Notes: a model not told the origin generated them from the sequence alone. 47,844 nucleotides of DNA from an uncultured Lachnospiraceae bacterium (GCA_902781215.1 CACZIO010000019.1:1-47844); one strand, 5' to 3'; counted from the first letter of the stretch, positions 24,342-33,083 are shown. Made by a program: numbers and translations.

Positions 24342-25061
24342 TCACTGGTTCTTGTTGAAGATGCGGCTCTGCGTCTCGCCGGACTCGATATCGATGAAGC
24401 GGACAAAGAGGGAGACCTTGTTGTCCTCGTTGAGGGCTGCCCAGATCCGGCTTCCGAAGGTGTCGATGTCCGCGGTGAAGGCGTCGTCAAAATCGAGTTT
24501 GACGGGCTCACCGGCAAAGGAAGGCAGGGGATTTCCGTCGCCCTGGTAGGTGGAAATAAACCGGCCCTGGCCCGCCCTGGGTTTCTCATAGGCAAAGGTC
24601 TGGCGCAGGCAGGATGCGGGATCGCCGTCATCCGATTTGAGGATGGACATGGCAAAATTGTAGTTGCCGCCCTCGACATGGAGGACACCGGAGATCCTGG
24701 GTGTGTAGTTGGGAGCGTCCGGCTCAAATTCACGTGTGCGCAGAGACTGCTCGAAGGTCATCTGGCGATCCAGTCCGTCATAGATAGTATCGGTCTGGTC
24801 ACCGTTGGTGACGATGGTCTTGTTGCCCAGCACGCGCACCGGCGCGTAGATGATGAGGCTGGGATCCTCCATTTTGGAGGGGTCGAAGGCCTGCGTGCGG
24901 ATGCCCGCGCCGTCCTCGACGAAGACTCTGTTGCGGCTGTTGGCGCTCCTGCCCATGATGAAGTAGGCGATGACGGCCTTTTGGCCGTCCGCGCTCCTGC
25001 CGATCGTGATGCCCCTGCCGGGGTAGCTGACTTCCCTGAGGATCTTTTCCAGATCTGCCAT
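24342..25061 (-). CDS. IMP cyclohydrolase, PurO family
   Basis: Closes the ring of FAICAR to give IMP, the last step of purine synthesis. The 239-residue protein belongs to the PurO-type (IMP_cyclohyd) family first known from archaea and unrelated to PurH: PGRGITIGRSADGQKAVIAY, FIMGRSANSRNRVF, DPSLIIYAPVRVL and IVTNGDQTDTIYDG are characteristic. The ATG follows AAGGAG. A promoter lies 115-143 bp upstream, and the AICAR transformylase follows 186 bp downstream in the same direction. The function rests on family membership plus this context. Confidence 0.9.
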   Translation of the reverse strand: MADLEKILREVSYPGRGITIGRSADGQKAVIAYFIMGRSANSRNRVFVEDGAGIRTQAFDPSKMEDPSLIIYAPVRVLGNKTIVTNGDQTDTIYDGLDRQMTFEQSLRTREFEPDAPNYTPRISGVLHVEGGNYNFAMSILKSDDGDPASCLRQTFAYEKPRAGQGRFISTYQGDGNPLPSFAGEPVKLDFDDAFTADIDTFGSRIWAALNEDNKVSLFVRFIDIESGETQSRIFNKNQ

Positions 25062-25175
25062 TGCTGTATCTCCTTTTCTCTTAGGTTCCTACAGTCCTTT
25101 TATCCTGCAGGTCCCTTGGCGCTGCGTGCAGGAAAGACCTGCCGCAGATGAATGTACTGCCTCTTTGAAAACCCC

Positions 25176-25204
25176 ATGTTACCAGATTCGCCCTGTGCTG
25201 GCAA
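25176..25204 (-). promoter_or_regulatory. Promoter of the purO operon
   Basis: On the minus strand TTGCCA (25199-25204), a 17-base spacer and TAACAT (25176-25181). No purine riboswitch fold was recognised in the leader of roughly 110 nt. Confidence 0.6.
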
Positions 25205-25307
25205 ATCTTTTTACACTAATTTACGGTGTTTTTCCGAATGCCGGCTGCTGTTCAGACCGCCACGAAATCCGGGGCGTTTTTCGCGGAATTTTCGTGAACC
25301 CCGCTCC

Positions 25308-26477
25308 CTACTCCAGAGGGATCTCCAGGATCTCGGTCCCTGTCGCGAAAAAAGGAACCTCCTGGTCGATCACCACACAGACGGTACCGTCATCGCGCAG
25401 GCTGAACTTGAAGTCCCCGGGATCGGTCTCCTCCGCGTATTCTTCGATGGCGGACCGGGAGATGTCCCGGTAGCCTTCCGTCGAGAGCCAGTCCCGCACC
25501 CTGCGTTTAACCAGCCGCCGCAGGCCGCTGTCCGTCCTGTCGACCAGGTCAGCCAGGGTGACCTGGGAAGCGTCAGAGAGCCGGTAGGTCCGGCCGCGGT
25601 AGATGTTGACCCGGGTCCGGCCCAGGACCCTGACCTCCGCCATCCGGATGTTCAGCAGTCCCTGTCCTGAGTAGATGCCGGAGACACCGACATAATCGCG
25701 GTAGTCCCCTTCCGCGGACCCGCCGGCTGCAGCCCCCGCGAGGGTCCCCTCTGTGTCCGCGAAAAAGGCGTCACGCTCCCTGGCGAGCACCTCGTTGAGC
25801 GCATCCCGGTAAGGATAGTATTCGTCGGAGATCTGCACCAGATCGTAGTGCCATGTGTAAGGCTTCTCTGTCCCGTCCGGCAGGACCGCCTTCCCGGACC
25901 GGTCGTCCGTCTGGGTGACGGTCTCCACCCGGTCATATTCCTCTGCTATCTGTGCGCGAAGCTGATCCAGCTTTTCCCGGGTCTGTGTCTGGACCTGATC
26001 CAGATGGTCCGGGTCTTCATATGAGCCGTCCTTCATGGACCTGCACTGCAGCAGGATCCGGCTGTAGAGATCGCATGCCTGCGCGCGGGCCGGGATATCC
26101 GTCTCCCGGGCCAGTGCGTCCGCCTGTCCGGTCCAGGCCTCCAGAAGGCCCTCCTGGGCGCGGGTGTTTTCCGGCTCGATCGTCGCGGCCTCGGTATAAC
26201 GGGCAGCTGCGGCTTCATAGCTCTCCTCCTGCATGAGGCTGTCCGCCTTTTTCAGGGCGCGGTCCAGGCGCTGGGCGGGCTGGTTCCACCAGTAGAGGAA
26301 GCCGGCTGCGCAGACCACACAGACGGCGATCAGGATCCGGACGGTTCCGGCCTTCGGTTTTCCGGTCTTCTGCCCTTCCGCTCCGCTTCCTTCATTTTTC
26401 TGCTCCGGCAGCGCACCGTCGGCGGATGTCGTCGAGTCCGGCCCTTTCTTCAGGGCTTCTCTGCTCCTGTCTTCCAT
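25308..26477 (-). CDS. Membrane-anchored TPR protein with C-terminal DUF3298-like domain
   Basis: The 389-residue product has a charged N-terminal tail, one membrane segment (about 47-66), a TPR-like helical region (LKKADSLMQEESYEAAAARY, then TEAATIEPENTRAQEGLLEAW) and a C-terminal domain resembling the DUF3298/RsiV-type extracellular domain. That part has YVGVSGIYSGQG, the paired-strand block NIYRGRTYRLSDASQVTLAD, and a final DDGTVCVVIDQEVPFFATG. Such domains occur on surface proteins and anti-sigma factors. It is separated by 15 bp from the zinc-ribbon/YARHG gene upstream, so the two are likely made together. Function unknown. Confidence 0.8.
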   Translation of the reverse strand: MEDRSREALKKGPDSTTSADGALPEQKNEGSGAEGQKTGKPKAGTVRILIAVCVVCAAGFLYWWNQPAQRLDRALKKADSLMQEESYEAAAARYTEAATIEPENTRAQEGLLEAWTGQADALARETDIPARAQACDLYSRILLQCRSMKDGSYEDPDHLDQVQTQTREKLDQLRAQIAEEYDRVETVTQTDDRSGKAVLPDGTEKPYTWHYDLVQISDEYYPYRDALNEVLARERDAFFADTEGTLAGAAAGGSAEGDYRDYVGVSGIYSGQGLLNIRMAEVRVLGRTRVNIYRGRTYRLSDASQVTLADLVDRTDSGLRRLVKRRVRDWLSTEGYRDISRSAIEEYAEETDPGDFKFSLRDDGTVCVVIDQEVPFFATGTEILEIPLE

Positions 26478-26492
26478 TCTTCTCCTTATCTG

Positions 26493-27530
26493 TCATTGCG
26501 CGGGTGCTGCTGGCTGGGCCGGTGCGGGCTGAGCCGCCGCGGCTGCAGCCGCGGCCCGCTGGTCGCGGATTTTGGCCATGAGTTCCCGGTTGGCACTCTC
26601 ATAAGCATTTAAATAAGCACCCTCATTCCCGTCGAAGGCCTCCGGCGCGATCGTGCCGTTGTACCAGGTCTTGTTGTCAAAATATTCCTGCAGGGAAGGT
26701 GTGGAGAACCTGCGCCCGTGGCGGGCATAGATCTCATTGATGGCCATCTGCAGGGTATTGTCGTCCAGCTGGTTCAGCTCCTCGTAGGAATAATTGCGGC
26801 TGCTGCTCTCCGGCAGGATGTAGGAGCTGTCTGTCGGGGCCGGCCGCTGGGCCGCGGCTGCGGCGGCAGCTTCCTCCTGGGCCTTGCGGGCGGCTTCCTC
26901 TTCCGCCTTGCGGGCAGCTTCTTCTTCCGCCTTGCGGGCAGCCTCTTCCTCCGCCTTGCGGGCGGCTTCCTCTTCCGCTTTGCGGGCAGCCTCTTCCTCC
27001 GCCTTGCGGGCCGCTTCCTCTTCCGCCTTGCGGGCGGCTTCCTCCTCGGCCTTGCGGGCTTCTTCCTCTTCCGCCTTGCGGGCAGCTTCCTCCTCGGCCT
27101 TGCGGGCTTCTTCCGCAACGGCCTCTGCTTCTTTCTCCGCCTCAGAGACCTCTGTCACGGAAGGCGCCGGCGCCGCCGCGTCTGCCGCATTTTCACGGTC
27201 CGCGTTTTTGCGGGGGACCAGCAGGAGGGCCCCCATAACACCGGCCAGGACCAGGCACAGCAGGGCCAGGGCGATGACGATCTTTTTCTCTCCGTCGGAT
27301 CTCCGGTCATACCTATGACGGCTTTCCGCTGCCGCGGCGCCTCCGGGCGCTGTCCTTCCGGAAGCTGCTCCGGCCGCAGTGCGCCCCGCCGCTTCTGTTT
27401 TTCCGGTCGGCCTGCCGGTTTTAACTGCCGCGGCGCCTCGGGCAGCTGCCGCCGGCTGTTCCCTTCCGCACCGGACACAGAACCGGTCATCCTCGTCAAT
27501 GGGCATTCCGCAATAGATACAATGGCGCAT
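26493..27530 (-). CDS. Zinc-ribbon membrane protein with KAEEEAAR repeats and YARHG domain
   Basis: Domains in order: an N-terminal zinc ribbon (CIYCGMPIDEDDRFCVRCG, residues 4-22), an Ala/Gly/Arg/Lys-rich cytoplasmic linker, one membrane segment (about 84-104), ten 8-residue repeats of RKAEEEAA that should form a long helix, and a YARHG domain (INEIYARHGRRF, then YFDNKTWYNGTI). It ends in an Ala/Pro/Gln-rich tail. YARHG domains are found in extracellular parts of bacterial surface proteins and their ligand is unknown. It would project a rigid rod from the membrane. First gene of a two-gene operon with its own promoter. Confidence 0.88.
   Translation of the reverse strand: MRHCIYCGMPIDEDDRFCVRCGREQPAAAARGAAAVKTGRPTGKTEAAGRTAAGAASGRTAPGGAAAAESRHRYDRRSDGEKKIVIALALLCLVLAGVMGALLLVPRKNADRENAADAAAPAPSVTEVSEAEKEAEAVAEEARKAEEEAARKAEEEEARKAEEEAARKAEEEAARKAEEEAARKAEEEAARKAEEEAARKAEEEAARKAEEEAARKAQEEAAAAAAAQRPAPTDSSYILPESSSRNYSYEELNQLDDNTLQMAINEIYARHGRRFSTPSLQEYFDNKTWYNGTIAPEAFDGNEGAYLNAYESANRELMAKIRDQRAAAAAAAAQPAPAQPAAPAQ
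26880..27119 (-). repeat. 24-bp tandem repeat array (10 units) inside the YARHG gene
   Basis: TTGCGGG recurs every 24 bp at 26884, 26908, 26932, 26956, 26980, 27004, 27028, 27052, 27076 and 27100. Each unit encodes RKAEEEAA on the minus strand with few substitutions. The array keeps the frame if units are gained or lost. Confidence 0.97.
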
Positions 27531-27624
27531 GCTCAGCCTCCTTGCGCTTTTCCAATCATCAAATGCTCAGCGATCCCTCGTCCGGCAGCTTTCCGCTTCT
27601 GCACAGACGGGCCTGAGCATGTAC

Positions 27625-27653
27625 ATCATATCATAGAATCCCTACAATATAAA
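27625..27653 (-). promoter_or_regulatory. Promoter of the YARHG/TPR operon
   Basis: On the minus strand TTTATA (27648-27653), 17 bases, TATGAT (27625-27630). The leader is roughly 90 nt. Confidence 0.55.
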
Positions 27654-27922
27654 TGCCGATTTCCGAGGGGACTCCGAAGGTCCGCGCAGGCGCCGCAGCC
27701 TCCTCTCCGGGGTCTGCGGGCACAAAAATGCGATCATCTCCGTTTTCCGCCTCCCGGCTCCGGCAGGGTGATCCGGCAGCTGACAATTTACCCCGAAATT
27801 CATTCCGGCCGCATTTGTGCACATGCTGTAAAAAACATGTAAATTGTTTGTAAACCGTCTGCAAGCCCGGCAGGAGGCCGCAGATTATTCTGCATGTTTT
27901 TTATGCAAACTTCCCTGAATCA

Positions 27923-27951
27923 TTTACTTTGTGCTCCAAATCCTGTACAAT
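27923..27951 (+). promoter_or_regulatory. Promoter of glgCD
   Basis: TTTACT (27923-27928), a 17-base spacer and TACAAT (27946-27951), giving a leader of about 195 nt before glgC. Confidence 0.6.
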
Positions 27952-28080
27952 ATGTTAATAGTTTCTGGCCACGTCCGGGCGCATGCGAAGGACGCGGAAC
28001 CCGCGGCTGTCACAGGCCGCATCCGGAGCCGGTCGGGTATCATCTTTAAGAAATCCCGGGCTCCAAATGCAACTCAGGAT

Positions 28081-28123
28081 CTGCTGCACTGTACAATGTT
28101 ATATATGTACACCCGTGCAGCAG
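28081..28123 (+). promoter_or_regulatory. Long palindrome in the glgC leader
   Basis: Outer arms CTGCTGCAC and GTGCAGCAG (9 bp, perfect) enclose a second pair of TGTACA boxes around an AT-rich centre. It lies 29 bp before the glgC start codon. It could be an operator or a leader hairpin acting on translation. It also contains TACAATG-like bases that could serve as a second -10. Confidence 0.65.
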
Positions 28124-28152
28124 TTCTTTAATCAGGAAAGAGAGGACTTATC

Positions 28153-29292
28153 ATGAAACAAACTGAAATGTTAGCAATGATCCTGGCCGGCGGCCGGGGA
28201 AGTCGTCTGCATGATCTCACCAACAAGGTGGCGAAGCCGGCAGTGGCATACGGCGGCAAATACCGTATCGTCGATTTCCCCCTGAGCAACTGTGCCAACA
28301 GCGGCGTGGACGTGGTAGGCGTCCTTACCCAGTACGAATCCGTACTTCTGAACAGCTATGTCGCGAAGGGCGGCCTGTGGGGCCTTGATACCAAGGACAG
28401 CGGCGTCTTCGTCCTCACTCCCCGTGAAAAGGCCGACTCCGGCCTCGAAGTGTTCCGCGGAACCGCGGACGCGATCTCCCAGAACATCGACTTCATCGAC
28501 AGCTACAATCCGGAATACCTCCTTGTCCTCTTCGGCGACCATATTTACAAGATGAACTACGACAAGATGCTTGACTGCCACAAGGAAAAAGGCGCGGCGG
28601 CCACCATCGCGGTCATGCCCGTCCCCATGGAGGAGGCGAGCCGTTTCGGCATCATGATCACCGATGACGACGACAACATCGTCGACTTCGAGGAGAAGCC
28701 CGCGCATCCCCGCAGCACCCTGGCTTCCATGGGCATCTACATTTTCTCCTGGCCCAGACTCCGCGAGCTCCTGGTCAAGGATATGGATGACCCGGATTCC
28801 GAGCACGATTTCGGCAAGAACATCATCCCCGCCCTCCTGGGCAGCGGCGACAAGCTGGTCGCCTTCAAGTTCGAGGGCTACTGGAAGGATGTCGGCACGA
28901 TCGACTCCCTCTGGGAGGCCAACATGGACCTGCTCGACGAGAACTGCGAGCTGAACCTGGACGACCCCACCTGGAAGATCTACACCGAGGATTCCTCCGG
29001 CCTGCTGGGTCTGCCCGCCTACATCGGCCCCAACGCCGATATCGACCGCGCCTACATCACGCAGGGCTGCCGTGTGGACGGCAAGATCAAGAACTCCGTG
29101 ATCTTCACCGGCGCGACGGTCGGAAGCGGCGCGCAGATCATTGATTCCGTCCTGATGCCCGGCGTCACCGTCGGCGACGGCGCCGTCGTCACCAGAGCAC
29201 TGGTCGCGGACGACGTCAATATCGCCGCAGGAGCCGTCGTCGGCAGCGCCGACAGCAAGGAGATCCTGCTGCAGGCAGAGGATGTAAAGTGA
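28153..29292 (+). CDS. glgC: Glucose-1-phosphate adenylyltransferase, catalytic subunit
   Basis: GlgC makes ADP-glucose, the committed step of bacterial glycogen synthesis. The 379-residue protein has the nucleotide-binding start [55 protein letters not shown], the FEEKP motif and [11 protein letters not shown], then a C-terminal left-handed beta-helix with hexapeptide repeats ([16 protein letters not shown]). GAGAGG precedes the start. It is followed 56 bp later by glgD, as usual in Bacillota, where GlgD modulates GlgC. Confidence 0.97.
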   Translation: MKQTEMLAMILAGGRGSRLHDLTNKVAKPAVAYGGKYRIVDFPLSNCANSGVDVVGVLTQYESVLLNSYVAKGGLWGLDTKDSGVFVLTPREKADSGLEVFRGTADAISQNIDFIDSYNPEYLLVLFGDHIYKMNYDKMLDCHKEKGAAATIAVMPVPMEEASRFGIMITDDDDNIVDFEEKPAHPRSTLASMGIYIFSWPRLRELLVKDMDDPDSEHDFGKNIIPALLGSGDKLVAFKFEGYWKDVGTIDSLWEANMDLLDENCELNLDDPTWKIYTEDSSGLLGLPAYIGPNADIDRAYITQGCRVDGKIKNSVIFTGATVGSGAQIIDSVLMPGVTVGDGAVVTRALVADDVNIAAGAVVGSADSKEILLQAEDVK

Positions 29293-29348
29293 AGCAGGAT
29301 TAAAAAAATATTGCCGCTGCAATGTTTTTTATTCACAAGGAGGAAACA

Positions 29349-30458
29349 ATGGCTAAAGCATTTGGTATCGTAACGTCTTCACCCGAGCACAAGGTGGAAG
29401 GCATGCAGGACTATCGTCCGATCGGCGCCTTCTCCTTCCTCGGCAGATTCCGCGTGATCGATTTCCCGATCTCCAACTTCAGCAACAGCGGAATCAATAA
29501 TATTCAGGTGTATATCACCAAAAAGCCCCGCTCCCTGGTGGCGCACATCGGAACCGGCCGCCACTACAACATCAACTCCAAGCGCGGCAGGATCCAGATT
29601 ATCGTTCCCGACGAGGAGCTGGTCAATCCAATCTACAACACCAACATCAACGCGTTCTTCTCGAACATCGACTATATCCGCCGTCAGTCCCAGGACTACG
29701 TCGTGATCGCCCCCAGCTGCATGGTCTTCGCCCAGAACTATGACGACCTGCTCCAGCAGCATGTCAATTCCGGCGCGGATGTCACCCTGCTCTACCACAA
29801 GGTCTTTGACGCCAGGGAGGGCTACAGCACCTGCAATGCCCTGACCCTCGACGGCGACAAGGTCACCGCGATCACCCCCAACCTGGGCGATGAGGACAAC
29901 AAGGACATGTTCATGGAATCCTTCGTCATGAAGAAGGACCTCCTGATCGACCTCATGTATGCGGCGCGCGAGACCTCCTCCATGTATACCCTGGCCAACA
30001 TCGTCAACGCCAAGTGCGGCGAGCTCGATGTCCGCGCAGTGGAGCACCACGGGTTCTTTGCGCCCATCACCAGCCTCAAGACCTTCTACAAGGCCAATGA
30101 GGCCCTGATCGATTTCGACGAGGCCTCCACCCTCTTCAGCACCGACTGGCCCATCTACACCAGGACCTCCGACTCCTGCCCGACCCAGTTCTACGACGAG
30201 GCCGAGGTCAAGAATTCCGTCGTCGCCAACGGCTGTGAAGTCCACGGCACCATCGAGGACTCCGTCATCGGCCGCGGTGTCACCGTCGGCAAGGGCGCCA
30301 TCGTCAAGGGCTGCATCGTCATGGCCTATGCGGAGATCGGCGAGAACGTCGTCCTCCAGAACCAGGTCGTCGACAAATACGCCAAGGTCATCCACGAGAA
30401 CAAGATCCTCGCGGAGCCCGGCCAGCCCGGCTACATCAAACACAGCGACGTTCTGTAA
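29349..30458 (+). CDS. glgD: GlgD, non-catalytic/regulatory ADP-glucose pyrophosphorylase subunit
   Basis: A GlgC paralogue of 369 residues typical of Bacillota glycogen operons. It keeps the overall fold (RPIGAFSFLGRFRVIDFPIS, then a hexapeptide beta-helix at the end) but lacks the GGRG-type nucleotide-binding start, which is replaced by FGIVTSSPEHKVEG. In studied systems GlgD alone is inactive or weak and raises GlgC activity. AAGGAGG is 6 bases before the ATG at 29349, so the earlier in-frame ATG at 29322 is rejected. A terminator follows. Confidence 0.96.
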   Translation: MAKAFGIVTSSPEHKVEGMQDYRPIGAFSFLGRFRVIDFPISNFSNSGINNIQVYITKKPRSLVAHIGTGRHYNINSKRGRIQIIVPDEELVNPIYNTNINAFFSNIDYIRRQSQDYVVIAPSCMVFAQNYDDLLQQHVNSGADVTLLYHKVFDAREGYSTCNALTLDGDKVTAITPNLGDEDNKDMFMESFVMKKDLLIDLMYAARETSSMYTLANIVNAKCGELDVRAVEHHGFFAPITSLKTFYKANEALIDFDEASTLFSTDWPIYTRTSDSCPTQFYDEAEVKNSVVANGCEVHGTIEDSVIGRGVTVGKGAIVKGCIVMAYAEIGENVVLQNQVVDKYAKVIHENKILAEPGQPGYIKHSDVL

Positions 30459-30493
30459 TAGACAGAGCTCATACAGATTTCATACTGGTCCTG

Positions 30494-30532
30494 AAAAAAG
30501 AAACTGCTGCTTCCCGCGGCAGTTTCTTTTTT
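30494..30532 (+). terminator. Rho-independent terminator of glgCD
   Basis: A 10-bp stem AAGAAACTGC/GCAGTTTCTT (30498-30528) with flanking A- and T-runs. Confidence 0.9.
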
Positions 30533-30677
30533 CTGTCTGCAGAGCCGTTTTCCGTCCCGCCAGAAACAGACCCGCCGCCCTTCCGTGTCAGAGGCATCCG
30601 GCTCCGCTTTTCTTCGGGAACCGCGCGCGGCGGCCACGAAAAAACACCTGCCCCGGTCCGGAACCTGCCGGTCGCAA

Positions 30678-30697
30678 TTGTATACTCCCATATACAA
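30678..30697. promoter_or_regulatory. Palindromic operator candidate upstream of the suf operon
   Basis: Perfect 7-bp arms TTGTATA and TATACAA around CTCCCA end 19 bp before the -35 box of the DUF134-suf promoter. The symmetry and position fit a dimeric regulator. The regulator is unknown; the DUF134 protein is a candidate. Confidence 0.6.
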
Positions 30698-30716
30698 TCG
30701 CACGATTATATTAGTG

Positions 30717-30746
30717 TGGACAAACCCGTCGTCGGCCTTCTATAAT
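30717..30746 (+). promoter_or_regulatory. Promoter of the DUF134-sufC-sufB operon
   Basis: TGGACA (30717-30722), an 18-base spacer and a perfect TATAAT (30741-30746). The leader is about 48 nt. Confidence 0.75.
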
Positions 30747-30799
30747 CGACTTATGTCGGAAATAAACACTGACGCAAGACACAGGAGGAGGTGACTGCC

Positions 30800-31210
30800 T
30801 TGGCAAGACCCCGGAGAAACCGGCGGGTCTGCGAAGCACCCGCAGTAGACCGCTTCGCACCCGATCCGCAGCACGTCGCTGAAGGCGCCGCGCTCGGCCC
30901 TGACCGGGCCCCGGTCGTCCTCACGATCGACGAATACGAGGCCCTGCGCCTGGTCGATCACGAGGGACTGACCCACAGCGAATGCGCGCAGCAGATGAAC
31001 ATCTCCCGCACGACCGCGACGGAGATCTGCGAATCCGCCCATCACAAGGTCGCGGAGGCCCTCGTGGGCGGCCGCGAGCTCGTCATCGAGGGCGGCAGCT
31101 TTGAGCTGTGCGGCGGAAACCGCGCGGACTGCTTCCTGTCCTCCTGCACCCGGGCCGGACAGTGCGGCGGCACAGAGCCCCGGGACAGCGGCCCGGACCG
31201 CGGACAATGA
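30800..31210 (+). CDS. DUF134 family protein (helix-turn-helix, Cys-containing)
   Basis: The 136-residue product matches DUF134: MARPRRNRRVCEAP at the start, VVLTIDEYEALRLVDHEGLT, then ECAQQMNISRTTATEICESA, a sigma-like helix-turn-helix, followed by LVIEGGSFELCGG and a Cys-rich end (NRADCFLSSC, TRAGQCGG). A near-perfect AGGAGGTGA at 30785-30793 lies 6 bases before the TTG at 30800, which also gives the conserved MARPRR start; the frame's upstream GTG overlaps that ribosome site. It precedes sufC by 46 bp. Inference: it senses Fe-S status and regulates the operon. Confidence 0.88.
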   Translation: MARPRRNRRVCEAPAVDRFAPDPQHVAEGAALGPDRAPVVLTIDEYEALRLVDHEGLTHSECAQQMNISRTTATEICESAHHKVAEALVGGRELVIEGGSFELCGGNRADCFLSSCTRAGQCGGTEPRDSGPDRGQ

Positions 31211-31256
31211 TCACATAAGACAAGGGCAACAGACCACCATCACAGGAGAAACAATC

Positions 31257-32006
31257 ATGCTGGAACTTCAGAACATTTCGTTTGGTGTCACCGAAGAAAA
31301 CGGCACCGGCTCTGTCAATAAAGAGATCCTCAATGACATCAGCCTCACCATCAGGGACAACCAGTTTGTCGTCATCACCGGTCCCAACGGCGGCGGCAAA
31401 TCCACACTGGCCAAGATCATCGCGGGCATCGAGACCCCGACCTCCGGCCGGATCCTGCTCGACGGCGTGGACATCACGGACAAGAACGTCACCGAGCGCG
31501 CGAAGGCAGGCATCAGCTTCGCCTTCCAGCAGCCCGTCCGATTCAAGGGCATCCAGGTCCTCGACCTGATCCGTCTGGCGGCTGGCAACAAGCGCATGTC
31601 CGCCGCGGACGCCTGCAAGTACCTGGCGGAAGTCGGCCTCTGCGCCAAGGACTACATCAACCGCGAAGTCAACGCCAGCCTCTCCGGCGGCGAGCTCAAG
31701 CGCATCGAGATCGCCACAGTCCTCGCCCGCAGCACCAGGCTCACCGTCTTTGACGAGCCCGAGGCCGGCATCGACCTCTGGAGCTTCCAGAACCTCATCC
31801 AGGTCTTTGAGAAAATGCGCGCAAAGATCAATGACAGCTCGATCATGATCATCTCCCACCAGGAGCGCATCCTCGAGATCGCCGACGAGATCGTCGTCAT
31901 CCGCGAGGGCAGTATCGCCGCCCACGGCACCAAGGACGAGATCCTGCCCGCCCTGATCGGGACCCCCTCGGCAGTCGAGGCCTGCAAGGTGCTGACAGAT
32001 AAATAA
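31257..32006 (+). CDS. sufC: SufC, ABC-type ATPase of the SUF Fe-S assembly system
   Basis: SufC powers the SufB(CD) scaffold that builds iron-sulfur clusters in the cytoplasm. The 249-residue protein has Walker A GPNGGGKST, the Q-loop region FAFQQPVRFKG, the ABC signature LSGGELKR, Walker B LTVFDEPEAGIDLWSF and the switch His in IISHQERIL. AGGAG precedes the ATG at 31257; the frame upstream overlaps the DUF134 gene and is not used. sufB follows 73 bp later. Confidence 0.95.
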   Translation: MLELQNISFGVTEENGTGSVNKEILNDISLTIRDNQFVVITGPNGGGKSTLAKIIAGIETPTSGRILLDGVDITDKNVTERAKAGISFAFQQPVRFKGIQVLDLIRLAAGNKRMSAADACKYLAEVGLCAKDYINREVNASLSGGELKRIEIATVLARSTRLTVFDEPEAGIDLWSFQNLIQVFEKMRAKINDSSIMIISHQERILEIADEIVVIREGSIAAHGTKDEILPALIGTPSAVEACKVLTDK

Positions 32007-32079
32007 TCGAACAACAAGGGACAGTGAGAAAGCTTCCATATCTCCTGCCTCTATGCGCAATACAGAATGGAGATCAGAT

Positions 32080-33015
32080 ATGCTGCAGATCAAAGAAATT
32101 GATGAGATTCAGAAGAGACTGCTGATGGAGGTCGCCGACCTCCACAAGGTGCCGGAGGGCGCCTTCAACATCCGCGCCAACGGCGAGTCCGCCATGCGCA
32201 ACACCACCGCCAACATTGACATCGTTTCCAAGGAGAACGGCTCCGGCATCGATATTAAGATCAAGCCCGGTACAAAGAACGAGAGCGTCCACATCCCCGT
32301 CGTCATGAGCCAGAGCGGCCTCAAGGAGGTCGTCTACAACGACTTCTACATCGGCGAGGACAGCGACGTCATCATCGTCGCGGGCTGCGGCATCGACAAC
32401 TGCGGCACCCAGGACTCCGAGCACGACGGCATCCACCGCTTCTACGTCGGCAAGGGCGCCAGGGTCAAATACGTCGAGAAGCACTACGGCTCCGGCGACG
32501 GCACCGGCAAGCGCCTGCTCAATCCCGGCACAGAAGTCTACATGGAGGAAAACAGCACCATGGAGATGGAAATGGTGCAGATCAAGGGCGTCGACTCCAC
32601 CAAGCGCGACACCAAGGCCGAACTCAAGGAGGGCGCGCGCCTGGTCGTCCATGAACGCCTCATGACCCACGGCACCCAGGATGCCTACAGCATCTACAAC
32701 GTCTCCCTGAACGGCGACGGCTCCAGCGCCGACGTCGTCTCCCGCTCCGTCGCCCGCGACCAGTCCTTCCAGAAGCTCGACCTCTGCGTCACCGGCAACG
32801 CCGCCTGCAGCGGACACACCGAGTGCGATTCCATCATCATGGACCAGGGCCGCATCCTCGCCGTCCCCTCCCTCGAGGCCAACAGCACCGAGGCCGCCCT
32901 CGTCCACGAGGCCGCCATCGGCAAGATCGCCGGCGAGCAGATCACCAAGCTCATGACCCTGGGTCTGACCGAGGCCGAGGCCGAGGAGCAGATCATCAAC
33001 GGCTTCCTGAAATGA
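32080..33015 (+). CDS. sufB: SufB/SufD-type scaffold protein (minimal SUF system)
   Basis: At 311 residues this is a short SufB/SufD-family protein with the right-handed beta-helix core: FYIGEDSDVIIVAGCGIDNC, FYVGKGARVKYVEKHYG, then VTGNAACSGHTECDSIIMDQG near residue 235-260 and the family end EAAIGKIAGEQITKLMTLGL followed by TEAEAEEQIINGF. GGAG is 8 bases before the ATG at 32080. No sufD, sufS or sufU is present, matching the two-gene SufCB arrangement of many anaerobes and archaea. It is probably the only scaffold subunit. Confidence 0.93.
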   Translation: MLQIKEIDEIQKRLLMEVADLHKVPEGAFNIRANGESAMRNTTANIDIVSKENGSGIDIKIKPGTKNESVHIPVVMSQSGLKEVVYNDFYIGEDSDVIIVAGCGIDNCGTQDSEHDGIHRFYVGKGARVKYVEKHYGSGDGTGKRLLNPGTEVYMEENSTMEMEMVQIKGVDSTKRDTKAELKEGARLVVHERLMTHGTQDAYSIYNVSLNGDGSSADVVSRSVARDQSFQKLDLCVTGNAACSGHTECDSIIMDQGRILAVPSLEANSTEAALVHEAAIGKIAGEQITKLMTLGLTEAEAEEQIINGFLK

Positions 33016-33083
33016 TCAGGCTCATGCCACGGTGGATATAAACAGCAGCTGTCAATGACAGTCTATACGAACATGCTTATAAG

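Larger units (their letters stand above)
27654..28152. other. Intergenic region between the YARHG operon and glgC
   Basis: No gene is supported. The region is AT-rich from 27780 on and carries the glgC promoter (27923-27951) and a large palindrome (28081-28123) before a GAGAGG ribosome site. Confidence 0.6.

Noticed and set aside
25062..25307. Purine riboswitch before purO.
   Set aside because: The expected three-way junction with conserved loop bases was not seen; a plain promoter and short leader explain the region.
26718..27842. Long plus-strand frame opposite the YARHG gene.
   Set aside because: Its Leu/Phe/Arg-rich repeats are the antisense of the KAEEEAAR array; the minus-strand protein has clear domains.
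28171..29322. Minus-strand frame opposite glgC.
   Set aside because: glgC is certain on the plus strand; the antisense frame is a codon-bias artefact.
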